From assembly GCF_042665155.1 (NCBI RefSeq), contig NZ_JBHTCG010000001.1, positions 1-64,000 of the forward strand: a stretch of DNA of 64,000 bases, read 5' to 3'. The position numbers and the translations under genes were made by a program. The stretch is from Sphaerisporangium rhizosphaerae (GTDB taxonomy: Bacteria > Actinomycetota > Actinomycetes > Streptosporangiales > Streptosporangiaceae). Of the stretch, positions 52,274-61,172 are shown piece after piece (the first letter of the stretch is position 1; each line of letters opens with the position of its first letter). The notes under the pieces were generated by a model that saw only the letters and a list, made by a program, of their open reading frames with translations, made no database searches and had not been told where the DNA came from.

Positions 52274-52310
52274 CCCCGCGTCACGCGGACGACTTTCGCT
52301 GACCCCGCGT
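52253..52310 (+). repeat. 29-bp tandem duplication over the 3' end of the NmrA-like gene
   Basis: Bases 52253-52281 and 52282-52310 are identical except for one C to T change. The unit includes the last codons (HADDFR) and stop, so the downstream copy is a non-translated echo of the C-terminus. Confidence 0.9.
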
Positions 52311-52325
52311 GGGGTGTGGAGGGGG

Positions 52326-53117
52326 TCAGCCCCGGTGGGCGACGCCGCAGAAGGCGGGCAGGTCGTCGTCCCCCCGGTAGAGCGGGGAGTCGGGCCGCCA
52401 CGAGCCCAGGCGCGTCAACCCCGGCTCCACGAGCTTCAGGCCGTCGAAGAACGCCTCGATCTCCTCCTGGGAGCGCAGCACGGCGGGCGAGCTGGCCCTG
52501 TCGTACACCGACGTGCCCGGCATCAGCCGCCGATCGGCCTCGGCGTGCGACAGGACCAGCACCGAGCCGGGGACCACGGCGTCCATCAGAGCGCGGACGA
52601 TGCCGCGCGGGTCCTCCTCGTCCCTGATGAAGTGCAGCACGAAGACGAGCAGAACGGCCATGGGCCGGTCGAAGTCGAGGTGCTCCCGCAGCACCGGGTC
52701 GGCGACGATCTTCTCCGGCCGGCGCAGGTCGCCGGCGACCATGATGGTCTGCTCGTCGGTGGCGAGCAGGGCCTCGCCGTGCGACAGGACGATCGGTTCG
52801 AGGTCGACATAGGCGACGCGCGCGGCGGGCAGGACGCGCTGCGCCACCTCGTGGACGTTCTCCTGTGTGGGCAGCCCGGAGCCGATGTCGAGGAACTGGC
52901 CGATGCCCACTTCGGCGGCGGCGTACTCGACCGCGCGCCGCAGGAAGCGGCGGTTGGCGACGGCGAGCTCGCGCGTGCGGGGGAACACGCCGATGACCCG
53001 CTCGGCCGCTTCCCGGTCGGAGGCGTAATTGTCCTTGCCGCCCAGGTAATAGTCATACATTCGCCCGACATTTGGGGTTATCGGGTCGAATGCTGCGTTC
53101 AGTGGCGCGGAATCCAT
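52326..53117 (-). CDS. DUF574-type SAM-dependent methyltransferase
   Basis: A 263-residue class I methyltransferase of the actinomycete-specific group (DUF574/Methyltransf_19). The signature start PNVGRMYDYYLGGKDNYASD is complete, FLDIGSGLPTQENVHEVAQ is the SAM-binding glycine loop, ARVAYVDLEPIVLSHGEALL carries the acidic ribose-binding residue, and PMAVLLVFVLHFI is motif IV. Streptomyces genomes hold dozens of copies; many lie beside conservons or HTH regulators, but none is here. The substrate is unknown. The ATG at 53117 has GGAG upstream. Confidence 0.9.
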   Translation of the reverse strand: MDSAPLNAAFDPITPNVGRMYDYYLGGKDNYASDREAAERVIGVFPRTRELAVANRRFLRRAVEYAAAEVGIGQFLDIGSGLPTQENVHEVAQRVLPAARVAYVDLEPIVLSHGEALLATDEQTIMVAGDLRRPEKIVADPVLREHLDFDRPMAVLLVFVLHFIRDEEDPRGIVRALMDAVVPGSVLVLSHAEADRRLMPGTSVYDRASSPAVLRSQEEIEAFFDGLKLVEPGLTRLGSWRPDSPLYRGDDDLPAFCGVAHRG

Positions 53118-53235
53118 TACCACTCCGTCGGGGGCCGGGTGTCATGCGGCGGTTCTCGCCGACCGTTCACGTTATTCGGGGCCCGACGTTAACAGCCGCC
53201 ATCCCGATGCTCAATGGCGAGGGCCGATTCGCCGC

Positions 53236-54015
53236 TCACAGGTCCCTGCGGCGCACGAGCAGGGCGCCCGCGGCGAGCGGCAGCAGAGCGTAGGCGAGCA
53301 TCACGGCCGCCGCCGCGACCGGGGACAGCAGCGTGTCGAACACCGTGTTCGCGTCGAGGGTGCCGGTGATCTCGCGGGGCAGGTTCGTCAGCAGGACCGA
53401 CCCGAGCCGCGCGTCCCACGGCGCCGGCAGGTTGATCGCCACGATCGGGATCACGTACACCAGCCCGATCAGGATGACGATCGACCCGGCCGTGGACCGC
53501 AGAACGGTGGCCAGCCCCAGCCCCACCAGGGCGAACACCACCACCGACAGGCCGGTGACGATCAGGACCGGCAGCCGGTGGGCCAAGGGGGTGAGGTACA
53601 CGCCGTTGAACCGGCCCCCGATGAGCGACCGGCAGGCGAAGTAGGTCCCGAACACCACCAGCGGCCCGGTGACGGCGGCCAGCCCGGCGAGCAGGGCCGC
53701 CTTGCCCGCGACGACCGGCCAACGCCGGGGCACCGCCATCATGGTCGCCCTGATCGTCCCGGTGGTGTACTCCGAGGTGATCGACAGCACGCCGAGGATG
53801 CCCAGGCACAGCTGGGGGATGATCACCAGGACCTCCTCGATGTAGGAGACCGAGGAGCGCAGCCGCCCTTCGGGCGAGGTGCCGTCGAACGCGGCCGCCG
53901 CCGACCAGGCGATGGCCGCGCCGGCCAGCAGGCCTGCCAGGGTGACGCCCAGGGCGTAGTAGGTGGAGCGGACCGAACGGAGCTTGTGCCACTCCGCGGC
54001 CAGAACGTCGATCAT
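53236..54015 (-). CDS. ABC-2 type transporter permease, orphan
   Basis: A 259-residue membrane protein with six predicted helices: an N-terminal EWHKLRSVRSTYYALGVTLA, then VLVIIPQLCLGILGVLSI followed by TSEYTTGTIRATMMAVPRR (the loop conserved in ABC-2/NatB-like permeases), and further helices to the end. Such permeases pair with an ATPase usually encoded directly upstream. No ATPase gene is seen in the 450 bases upstream or anywhere nearby, so this may be a residue of a lost pair or use another ATPase. Substrate unknown. Confidence 0.85.
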   Translation of the reverse strand: MIDVLAAEWHKLRSVRSTYYALGVTLAGLLAGAAIAWSAAAAFDGTSPEGRLRSSVSYIEEVLVIIPQLCLGILGVLSITSEYTTGTIRATMMAVPRRWPVVAGKAALLAGLAAVTGPLVVFGTYFACRSLIGGRFNGVYLTPLAHRLPVLIVTGLSVVVFALVGLGLATVLRSTAGSIVILIGLVYVIPIVAINLPAPWDARLGSVLLTNLPREITGTLDANTVFDTLLSPVAAAAVMLAYALLPLAAGALLVRRRDL

Positions 54016-54461
54016 GGACTACCTCCGGTGCGTGGACGCCGACCGTGGGCGGGCGCTCGACGGTACGGGCGCCGGTGAGCGGGTGTTCGGGGACGCGTCA
54101 ACGCTCCCGCAGCCGAAGCGGCGGCGCATCGGCCCTGCGTCCGAACTCCCACACGGGTCTCACCCTCCAGACCGTCCTCCTCCGGGCTGATCCACCCCTG
54201 TCCCCGTCCTCGTCGCTCCCGTCCCCGTGCCGGCTCGGCGGCGACGGCGACGGCGACGGCGATCAAGGTGTCCTCGGGGTGTCCATCAGATGGACGGGAA
54301 TAGGCGGAACGGTGGCGGAAGTTAAGATCGGGCGATGTCCATGGCGTCAGTAGGGCCGGTTCGGAGCCGAAGAACCGCAGCAGGGTGGTCGACCAGACCG
54401 TCGTTCCCCCGCCCCTGACGAAGACCCGGGCGAACCGTCCGGGCACTCACCAGGAGCCTTC
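54016..54461. other. Regulatory gap upstream of the Pls-like synthetase gene
   Basis: No gene is seen. The segment holds a hexanucleotide run of GGCGAC at about 54238-54262, a perfect palindrome GTCCATC-A-GATGGAC at 54281-54295 and a TAAGAT box at 54323-54328 that could be a -10. The palindrome lies about 165 bases before the TTG start of the synthetase. Confidence 0.5.
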
Positions 54462-57400
54462 TTGCCCTCCTCACCGGTGGAAGCCGAGCAGCCGCTCGCG
54501 CGGCGGACCCCGACGCCGGCCGCCTCGCGGACGCCCGCGACCAGAGCCGTCCAGCACGCCCCCCTGACACCGCGCAAGCCCCCCACCCCGGCCGGCTCCC
54601 TGCCCGGGACCACCTCCGAGCCGGCCGTCTTCCTGGCCGGGGCGGCCGCCGCGCCGCCGCGGACGCTGGTCGACATCCTGGCCGAGACGACCCGGCGCCA
54701 CCCCCGCTCCCCCGCGCTCGACGACGGCCGCACCCGCCTGGACTACCAGGCCCTGAGCGCCGAGGTGGAGTCCCTGGCGGGCGAGCTGCGCCGGGCCGGT
54801 GTGCGCACCGGCGACCGCGTGGGCGTGCGCGTCCCGTCCGGCACCGCCGACCTCTACGTCGCGATCCTCGCCGTGCTCGCCGCCGGCGCGGCCTACGTGC
54901 CCGTCGACGCGGACGACCCCGACGAGCGCGCCGAACTGGTCTTCACCGAGGCGGGCGTCCACGCCGTCGTCGGCGAAGGCCGCGCGATCACCCGTACGAC
55001 GCCCGCGAGCACGGACGACGCTCGCCGTCCCCTCCCCGCGAGCACGGACGGCCCTCGCCACACCGTCCTCTCGGACACAGACCCCCGCCCTCACCCCGAG
55101 CCGGACGGCATGCCGGAGCGGCCCGGTCCCGAGACGACCGGCGCCCCGGAGCGGTCCGGTCCCGGGCCGGAGGACGACGCCTGGATCATCTTCACCTCGG
55201 GCTCCACGGGCAGGCCGAAGGGCGTGGCCGTGACCCACCGCAGCGCGGCGGCGTTCGTCGACGCCGAGGCGCGACTGTTCCTCGCCGACGAGCCGATCGG
55301 CCCGGGCGACCGGGTACTCGCGGGCCTTTCCGTGGCCTTCGACGCCTCCTGCGAGGAGATGTGGCTGGCGTGGCGGCACGGCGCCTGCCTGGTGCCCGCG
55401 CCCCGCGCGCTCGTGCGCACCGGCATGGACCTCGGCCCCTGGCTCGCCGACAAGGGCATCACGATCGTCTCGACGGTGCCGACCCTGGCGGCGCTGTGGC
55501 CGGTGGAGACCCTCGACGACGTCCGCCTGCTGATCTTCGGCGGCGAGGCGTGCCCGCCCGAACTGGCCGAGCGGCTGGCCGTTCCCGGGCGCGAGGTGTG
55601 GAACACCTACGGCCCCACCGAGGCCACCGTCGTGGCGTGCGCCGCGCCGCTGACCGGGCGGGGCAAGGTGCGCATCGGCCTGCCGCTCGCCGGCTGGGAC
55701 CTCGCGGTCGTGGACGACGCGGGCGAGCCCGTGGCCATGGGCGAGACCGGCCAGCTCGTCATCGGCGGCGCCGGCCTGGCCCGCTACCTGGACACCGCCA
55801 AGGACGCCGAGAAGTACGCCCCGCTGCCCTCCCTCGGCTGGGCGCGCGCCTACCGCAGCGGCGACCTGGTGACCGCCGAGCCGCGGGGCCTGGTCTTCGT
55901 CGGCCGGGCGGACGAGCAGGTCAAGCTCGGCGGCCGGCGCATCGAGCTGGGCGAGGTGGACGCCGCGCTCCAGTCCCTCCCGGGCGTGCGCGGCGCGGCC
56001 GCCGCGGTCCGCGCGACCGGCTCGGGGCACCAGCTTCTGGTCGGGTACGTCGTCGCCGCCGAGGACTTCGACGCCGAGGCCGCCCGCGACCGGCTGGCCG
56101 GGGCGCTGCCGGCCGCCCTGGTCCCGCGCATCGCGCTCGTGGCCGACCTGCCGACCCGCACCTCCGGGAAGATCGACCGCGACGCCCTGCCGTGGCCGCT
56201 GCCCGGCGGCGCGACCCCCGGCGCCGATCCGGGCGCGGCGGGCGCGGCCGCGGAGCTGTCGGACGACGAGCGGTGGGTGGCCGAACGGTGGGCCGGCATC
56301 CTGGGCGTGGACGCCGCCGACCGCGACGCCGACTTCTTCGTGCTGGGCGGCACGAGCCTGGCCGCCGCGCTGCTGGTCTCCGAGCTGCGCGCCCGCCACC
56401 CCGCGGCGGCGGTCGCCGACGTGTACGAGCACCCCACGCTGGGCGGGCTGGCCGCCCGCCTGGCCGCGATGGCGGCCCCCCGCGCCGAGAACGCGCAGCG
56501 TCCCGTGACGCCGGTGCCGCGGCGTTCCGCGCTCGCGCAGACGGCGCTCATGATTCCGCTGCTGACCATCGGCGGCATGCCGTGGATCGTCGGCCTGGCC
56601 ACGCTGAACAACATCGTGGCCCTTCCCTGGACCCCCACCGTCTCGTGGTGGTGGGTGCTGGCGGGCTGGCTGCTGTTCGTCTCCCCCTGGGGACGCATCG
56701 GCGTGGCCGCCGCGGTGGCCCGGGTGCTGCTGCGCGGCCTGAAGCCGGGCGCTTACCCGCGCGGCGGCGGCACGCACCTGCGGCTGTGGTTCGCCGAGCG
56801 GTTCGCCGCGCAGATCGGGGTGGGCCGGCTGTCCGGCGCCCCGTGGAACGCCCGGTACGCGCGGGCGCTCGGCGCGCAGGTCGGCGAGGACGTGGACCTG
56901 CACGCGCTGCCCCCGGTGACCGGGATGCTCAAGGTCGGCAGGAACGCGGCGATCGAGCCCGAGGTCGACCTGCACGGGTACTGGCTGGACGGCGACCTGC
57001 TGCGCGTCGGTGAGATCCGCGTCGGCGCCTCCGCCACGATCGGCGCCAGGGCGACGCTGCTCCCCGGGGCCCGCGTCGGCAAGAACGCGCAGGTCGCGCC
57101 GGGCGCCGTCGTCGAGGGCGCCGTCCCGTCCGGCGAGCGCTGGGCGGGGGCGCCCGCGAGCCGGCAGGGCAAGGCGCGCCGGTTCCCGCCGTCGGAGCGG
57201 CCGCCGCGCTCCCGGCGCTGGGAGGCGATGTACGGCCTGTCGGCGATGGCGCTGAGCCTGATCCCGGTCGTGGCCGCGCTGTGCGGGCTGATCGTGCTGG
57301 ACGTCTTCGCCGGCGACGTGGCCACGCTCGGCGAGGCACTGCCCGCCGCCCTCTACGGCGTCGCGCCCGCCACGGTGACCGCGCTCGCGGCCTTCGCACT

Positions 57401-58610
57401 GATCGTCGTGGTCTGCGTGCGGCTGCTCGGCGCCGGCCTGCGCCCGGGACGGCACCCCGTGCACAGCCGCCAGGCGTGGCAGGCGTGGGCGACCGGCCGG
57501 CTCATGGCGGCGGCCCGCGTCTGGCTGTTCCCCCTGTACGCCAGCATCCTCACCCCCGCGTGGCTGCGCGCGCTCGGCATGAAGGTCGGCCGGGACGTCG
57601 AGCTGTCCACGGTGCTGGCGCTGCCCACGATGACCACCGTCGGCGACGGGGCCTTCCTCGCCGACGACACGATGGTGGCCCCGTACGAGCTGGTCAACGG
57701 CAGCCTGCGGGTGGACCAGGTGCGCATCGGCAAGCGGGCCTTCCTCGGCAACAGCGGCATGACCGCTCCGGGGCGCAAGGTGCCCAAGGATGGGCTGGTC
57801 GGCGTGCTGTCGGCCGCGCCGAAGAAGGCCAAGGCCGGGTCGTCCTACCTGGGCATGCCCCCGATAGAACTGCGCAGGACGGCCGAGTCCGGCGACCGGA
57901 GCCGCACCTACGACCCGCCGCGCCGGCTGAAGGCCGCGCGGGCGTTCGTGGAGGTCTGCCGCGTCGTGCCGGCCATGGGCACGGTCGCGCTCGCCGTGCT
58001 GGTCGCCGCGACGCTGGAGTTCCTCGCCGGCTCCTACGGCTTCGCGGCCGCGGCGGGGCTGGTCGGCGTGGTGCTGGCGGGCGCGGGAGCCGTGGCCGCC
58101 GCGACCGCCACCGCGGCCAAGTGGGCGATCGTCGGCAGGATCGCGGCGGGCAACCGCCCGCTGTGGAGCTCGTTCGTGTGGCGGAACGAGCTGGCCGACA
58201 ACTTCGTGGAGGTGCTCGCCGCCCCGTGGTTCGCCGAGGCGTGGCTCGGCACCGCCCCGCTGGCCCTGTGGCTGCGCTCGCTGGGCGCGCGCGTCGGCCG
58301 CGGGGTGTGGTGCGAGACCTACTGGCTGCCCGAGGCCGACCTGGTCGAGGTCGGCGACGGGGCGAGCGTCAACCGCGGATGCGTGCTGCAGACCCACCTG
58401 TTCCACGACCGCGTGATGAGCATCGATAAGGTCGTGCTGCGGCACGGGGCGACGCTCGGGCCGCACGGCGTGGTCCTCCCCGCGGCGACGATCGGGCAGG
58501 ACACCACGGTCGGGCCGGCGTCCCTGGTGATGCGCGGCGAGACGGTGCCCGCGCGCGCCCGCTGGTTCGGGAACCCGATCACGCCGTGGTCCCGTCCGCC
58601 GTCGCGTTGA
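54462..58610 (+). CDS. Pls-like single-module NRPS: A-T followed by three membrane-linked tandem domains; predicted cationic homopoly(amino acid) synthetase
   Basis: A 1382-residue protein. The adenylation domain (about 60-580) has IIFTSGSTGRPKGVAVTH, FDASCEEMW, NTYGPTEATV, YRSGDLV, GRADEQVKLGGRRIELGEVD and the Lys570 of RTSGKID. A carrier domain follows with Ser632 in FFVLGGTSLAA. Then come three units, each with about two membrane helices and a hexapeptide-repeat-like domain (about 680-910, 920-1160 and 1170-1380). This A-T-TM-C1-TM-C2-TM-C3 order is that of epsilon-poly-L-lysine synthetase, which has no ordinary condensation or thioesterase domain. My manual specificity code is D294 A295 E298 S337 I358 G360 T382 V390 V391 K570; the acidic residue suits Lys, ornithine or diaminobutyrate. 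A Pro/Thr/Asp-rich insertion (about 175-238) is unusual. The start is TTG with AGGAG 5 bases before it. Confidence 0.88.
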   Translation: MPSSPVEAEQPLARRTPTPAASRTPATRAVQHAPLTPRKPPTPAGSLPGTTSEPAVFLAGAAAAPPRTLVDILAETTRRHPRSPALDDGRTRLDYQALSAEVESLAGELRRAGVRTGDRVGVRVPSGTADLYVAILAVLAAGAAYVPVDADDPDERAELVFTEAGVHAVVGEGRAITRTTPASTDDARRPLPASTDGPRHTVLSDTDPRPHPEPDGMPERPGPETTGAPERSGPGPEDDAWIIFTSGSTGRPKGVAVTHRSAAAFVDAEARLFLADEPIGPGDRVLAGLSVAFDASCEEMWLAWRHGACLVPAPRALVRTGMDLGPWLADKGITIVSTVPTLAALWPVETLDDVRLLIFGGEACPPELAERLAVPGREVWNTYGPTEATVVACAAPLTGRGKVRIGLPLAGWDLAVVDDAGEPVAMGETGQLVIGGAGLARYLDTAKDAEKYAPLPSLGWARAYRSGDLVTAEPRGLVFVGRADEQVKLGGRRIELGEVDAALQSLPGVRGAAAAVRATGSGHQLLVGYVVAAEDFDAEAARDRLAGALPAALVPRIALVADLPTRTSGKIDRDALPWPLPGGATPGADPGAAGAAAELSDDERWVAERWAGILGVDAADRDADFFVLGGTSLAAALLVSELRARHPAAAVADVYEHPTLGGLAARLAAMAAPRAENAQRPVTPVPRRSALAQTALMIPLLTIGGMPWIVGLATLNNIVALPWTPTVSWWWVLAGWLLFVSPWGRIGVAAAVARVLLRGLKPGAYPRGGGTHLRLWFAERFAAQIGVGRLSGAPWNARYARALGAQVGEDVDLHALPPVTGMLKVGRNAAIEPEVDLHGYWLDGDLLRVGEIRVGASATIGARATLLPGARVGKNAQVAPGAVVEGAVPSGERWAGAPASRQGKARRFPPSERPPRSRRWEAMYGLSAMALSLIPVVAALCGLIVLDVFAGDVATLGEALPAALYGVAPATVTALAAFALIVVVCVRLLGAGLRPGRHPVHSRQAWQAWATGRLMAAARVWLFPLYASILTPAWLRALGMKVGRDVELSTVLALPTMTTVGDGAFLADDTMVAPYELVNGSLRVDQVRIGKRAFLGNSGMTAPGRKVPKDGLVGVLSAAPKKAKAGSSYLGMPPIELRRTAESGDRSRTYDPPRRLKAARAFVEVCRVVPAMGTVALAVLVAATLEFLAGSYGFAAAAGLVGVVLAGAGAVAAATATAAKWAIVGRIAAGNRPLWSSFVWRNELADNFVEVLAAPWFAEAWLGTAPLALWLRSLGARVGRGVWCETYWLPEADLVEVGDGASVNRGCVLQTHLFHDRVMSIDKVVLRHGATLGPHGVVLPAATIGQDTTVGPASLVMRGETVPARARWFGNPITPWSRPPSR

Positions 58611-58630
58611 CCCGGAAGGCATGACAGAAC

Positions 58631-59959
58631 GTGAGCGTGGCACCAGGCGTCTCCCGCCGTCCCTACTTTCCCGAGCGGGGCAACGAGGGCTACTGGGTCG
58701 AGCACTACGAGCTGTCGCTGGACTACCGGGTCGGCGCCGGCCGGCTGCGCGCGTCGGCGGTGATCTCGGCGTTCGCGAGCCGGTCCCCGTCCCTTCCCGC
58801 CTTCACCCTGGACCTTTCGTCCTCGCTGCGCGTGTCCGGGGTGCTGGTCGACGGCGAGCCGGCGCGCTACACGCACCGGGGTGACAAGCTGCGGATCACC
58901 CCGGCGCGCCCGCTGCACGAGGGCACGCTGTTCGCCGTCGACGTGCGGTACGGGGGCGACCCTCGTCCCCTGACCAGCCGCTGGGGCGGCCTCGGGTGGG
59001 ACCGGCTCACCGACGGGGTCATCGTCGCCGGCCAGCCGACCGGGGCGCCGTCGTGGTTCCCCTGCAACGACGACCCGGCCGACAAGGCCACCTACCGCGT
59101 CACGGTGACGACCGGGTCGGCGTACGAGGTGGTGGCCAACGGCCGCCTCGCCGACCGGCGCCGGGCCGCGTCCACCACCACCTGGGTGTACGAGCAGCCA
59201 CAGCCGATGGCCACCTACCTGGCGAGCGTGCAGATCGGGCGGTACCAGTCGGCCGAGGTGCCGGGGCCGGTGCCGCAGCGGCTGGTCCACCCCGCCCGGC
59301 TGGCCTCGCGGGTGCGGGCCGACTTCGCCCGCCAGCCGGCCATGATCGCCCTGTTCTCCGACCTGTTCGGCCCCTACCCCTTCGCCGGGTACACCGTCGT
59401 GGTCACCGCCGACGACCTGGAGATCCCGGTCGAGGCCCAGGGGATGTCGATCTTCGGCGCGAACCACGTGGACGGGCGGCGCGGCGAGGAGCGCCTCATC
59501 GCCCACGAGCTGGCCCACCAGTGGTTCGGCAACAGCCTGACGCTGGAGGACTGGCGCGACATCTGGCTGCACGAGGGCTTCGCCGCCTACGCCGAGTGGC
59601 TGTGGTCGCAGGCGTCGGGCGAGGAGACGGCCGACGCGCTCGCCGCCCGCTGGCACCGCAGGCTGGCGGCGCTCCCGCAGGACTTCACGCTGGCGGACCC
59701 CGGCGCGCGCCGGCTGTTCGACGACCGGGTGTACAAGCGCGGCGCCCTCACCCTGCACGCGCTGCGCCGCGCGATCGGCGACGAGGCGTTCTTCGCGCTG
59801 CTGCGCGAGTGGACGGCCACCTACCAGCACGGCGGCGTCACCACCGAGCGGTTCACCCGCCTCGCGGCCCGCCACGCCGCGACCTCGCTGGACGACCTGT
59901 TCGCCGAGTGGCTCCACACCGAACGCCTCCCGGCCTCCCTCACCCACCGGACGGTCTGA
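58631..59959 (+). CDS. M1-family zinc metallopeptidase linked to the Pls-like synthetase
   Basis: A 442-residue peptidase of the gluzincin M1 family, shorter than aminopeptidase N because the C-terminal helical domain is missing. After a beta-saddle N-domain (about 15-190), the zinc site is His292-Glu293-x-x-His296 in IAHELAHQWFG with Glu315 in WLHEGFAAYAEW. The exopeptidase GxMEN motif is replaced by EAQGMSIFG (Gln-Gly-Met), hinting at altered specificity. There is no signal peptide. It starts with GTG 20 bases after the synthetase stop and is surely in the same operon. In known poly-lysine producers a peptidase of this kind accompanies pls (from memory). It could protect the host by degrading product, or trim it. 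Confidence 0.88.
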   Translation: MSVAPGVSRRPYFPERGNEGYWVEHYELSLDYRVGAGRLRASAVISAFASRSPSLPAFTLDLSSSLRVSGVLVDGEPARYTHRGDKLRITPARPLHEGTLFAVDVRYGGDPRPLTSRWGGLGWDRLTDGVIVAGQPTGAPSWFPCNDDPADKATYRVTVTTGSAYEVVANGRLADRRRAASTTTWVYEQPQPMATYLASVQIGRYQSAEVPGPVPQRLVHPARLASRVRADFARQPAMIALFSDLFGPYPFAGYTVVVTADDLEIPVEAQGMSIFGANHVDGRRGEERLIAHELAHQWFGNSLTLEDWRDIWLHEGFAAYAEWLWSQASGEETADALAARWHRRLAALPQDFTLADPGARRLFDDRVYKRGALTLHALRRAIGDEAFFALLREWTATYQHGGVTTERFTRLAARHAATSLDDLFAEWLHTERLPASLTHRTV

Positions 59960-60214
59960 CCCCGCGGCCGACAACGTCCTGCCTGGCGACGGCCGGGCGG
60001 GTTGCGGACCCGTCTGTGGGGGCCGGTCTTGGGGACGGCCGTACGAAGTCCTGGATCGGCTGTGGGTGAAACCGCGCGTGCCGATCGGCACGGTGGCGTT
60101 GACTGGCTGTCGGGGCCCCGGCCACGCCAAGACCCCTGGGAGCCACGCGGCGCCCGAGTCCCCGCCAGGAGCCACCACCGCGATGGCGGGAGCCGCGCCG
60201 AAGGAAAGGGAAGC

Positions 60215-60796
60215 ATGGGCGAGCACGACGCCTTCCGCATCGACCACGGCCACGATCGCGAACTCGCCTCCGAGGGGTCAAGCCGGTACGCCGAGCACGT
60301 ACGGCACAACGTCGCGGCGTTCGACGGCGCGTGGGGCGACATCGCCCCGGTCACCTTCGCGTGCGCCGCCTGGCGGCTGGCCATCACCCCCTCGCCGCCC
60401 TACGTGCGGCGCCACCGGCGCATCCTGTCCGCCGCCTGCGACCGCAACGCCTGGGACGGCACGCTCACCGCCCGCGTGCTCCTCGTCTCGCCGCCGCCGG
60501 CGGAGCTCACCGCCTCGCGCGAGTGGTGGCACGACCGCGGCTGGCGCGAGTGGCCGCAGACCTTCGGCCAGTACCTCGAGCCCAGCGACCAGGACCTCAC
60601 CCGGAACCCGTTCCTGCGCACCACCCTGGTGATCGACGCGCCCCTGCCGCTGGACGCCCTGCCGCCCGCCCCCGACGGCCCGAGCGACACGCTGTCCTCC
60701 ACCGCCGCGCTCGCGGTCACCACCCTGGTCAGAGAGCTCAACGCCCTGCTCACCCCGATCATCCGCCGCCTGGAGACCACCCAGGCCCGCGGCTGA
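60215..60796 (+). CDS. Hypothetical protein of unknown family
   Basis: A 193-residue soluble protein that I cannot place in a family. It starts with His/Asp-rich MGEHDAFRIDHGHDREL, has a central segment with several Trp residues (REWWHDRGWREWPQTFGQYL, about 105-124), and ends in a helix (LAVTTLVRELNALLTPIIRR). AAGGAAAGGGAA gives a clear ribosome-binding site for the ATG at 60215. It lies about 255 bases downstream of the M1 peptidase on the same strand, so a role in the putative polymer pathway is possible but unsupported. Confidence 0.65.
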   Translation: MGEHDAFRIDHGHDRELASEGSSRYAEHVRHNVAAFDGAWGDIAPVTFACAAWRLAITPSPPYVRRHRRILSAACDRNAWDGTLTARVLLVSPPPAELTASREWWHDRGWREWPQTFGQYLEPSDQDLTRNPFLRTTLVIDAPLPLDALPPAPDGPSDTLSSTAALAVTTLVRELNALLTPIIRRLETTQARG

Positions 60797-61172
60797 CCGC
60801 GGCGCGCGTCAACCATGTCGCCTGCGGCCTCCGGGTGCGGGTGAACATCCCGCACGGGACACCAGTACGTGAGCACGCGCGTGCACCGACGGTGGCTCCC
60901 CCACTCCCGCCATGTGCTGGACGTGATGGGCGCCGGGTCGGCGGGTCGTGGTACGGCGATGCCGGCGCCTGCTACGGCGCCCGAGCCGGTGAACGTTCCT
61001 GGACAGCGCATCAGTGCGGCGCACCGCGGGCCGGCCTGTCATGCGGTCACGACGCCGAGCGGAGCTTCACCGACGCCCCTGCGGGGGGCGGCGGGGGCTT
61101 GAGACGGTTGTGAGACTTCACGGCCGGCACGGGCTGTTAGGTTCCGGGCACAAGCCCACGAAGGAGGTCATC
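60797..61172. other. Intergenic region upstream of the small secreted protein gene
   Basis: No gene is recognised. The last 80 bases hold a possible promoter for the next gene (TTGTGA at about 61108 and TGTTAGGTT at about 61135). Confidence 0.4.

Noticed and set aside
54012..54446. A 144-codon minus-strand frame before the Pls-like gene
   Set aside because: Composition is Arg/Gly/Pro-rich like a shadow frame, and it overlaps the start of the permease gene. It shows no ATPase motifs.
54462..58610. Siderophore or standard NRPS module
   Set aside because: No condensation, thioesterase or reductase domain is present; the C-terminal membrane and hexapeptide-like repeats fit Pls instead.
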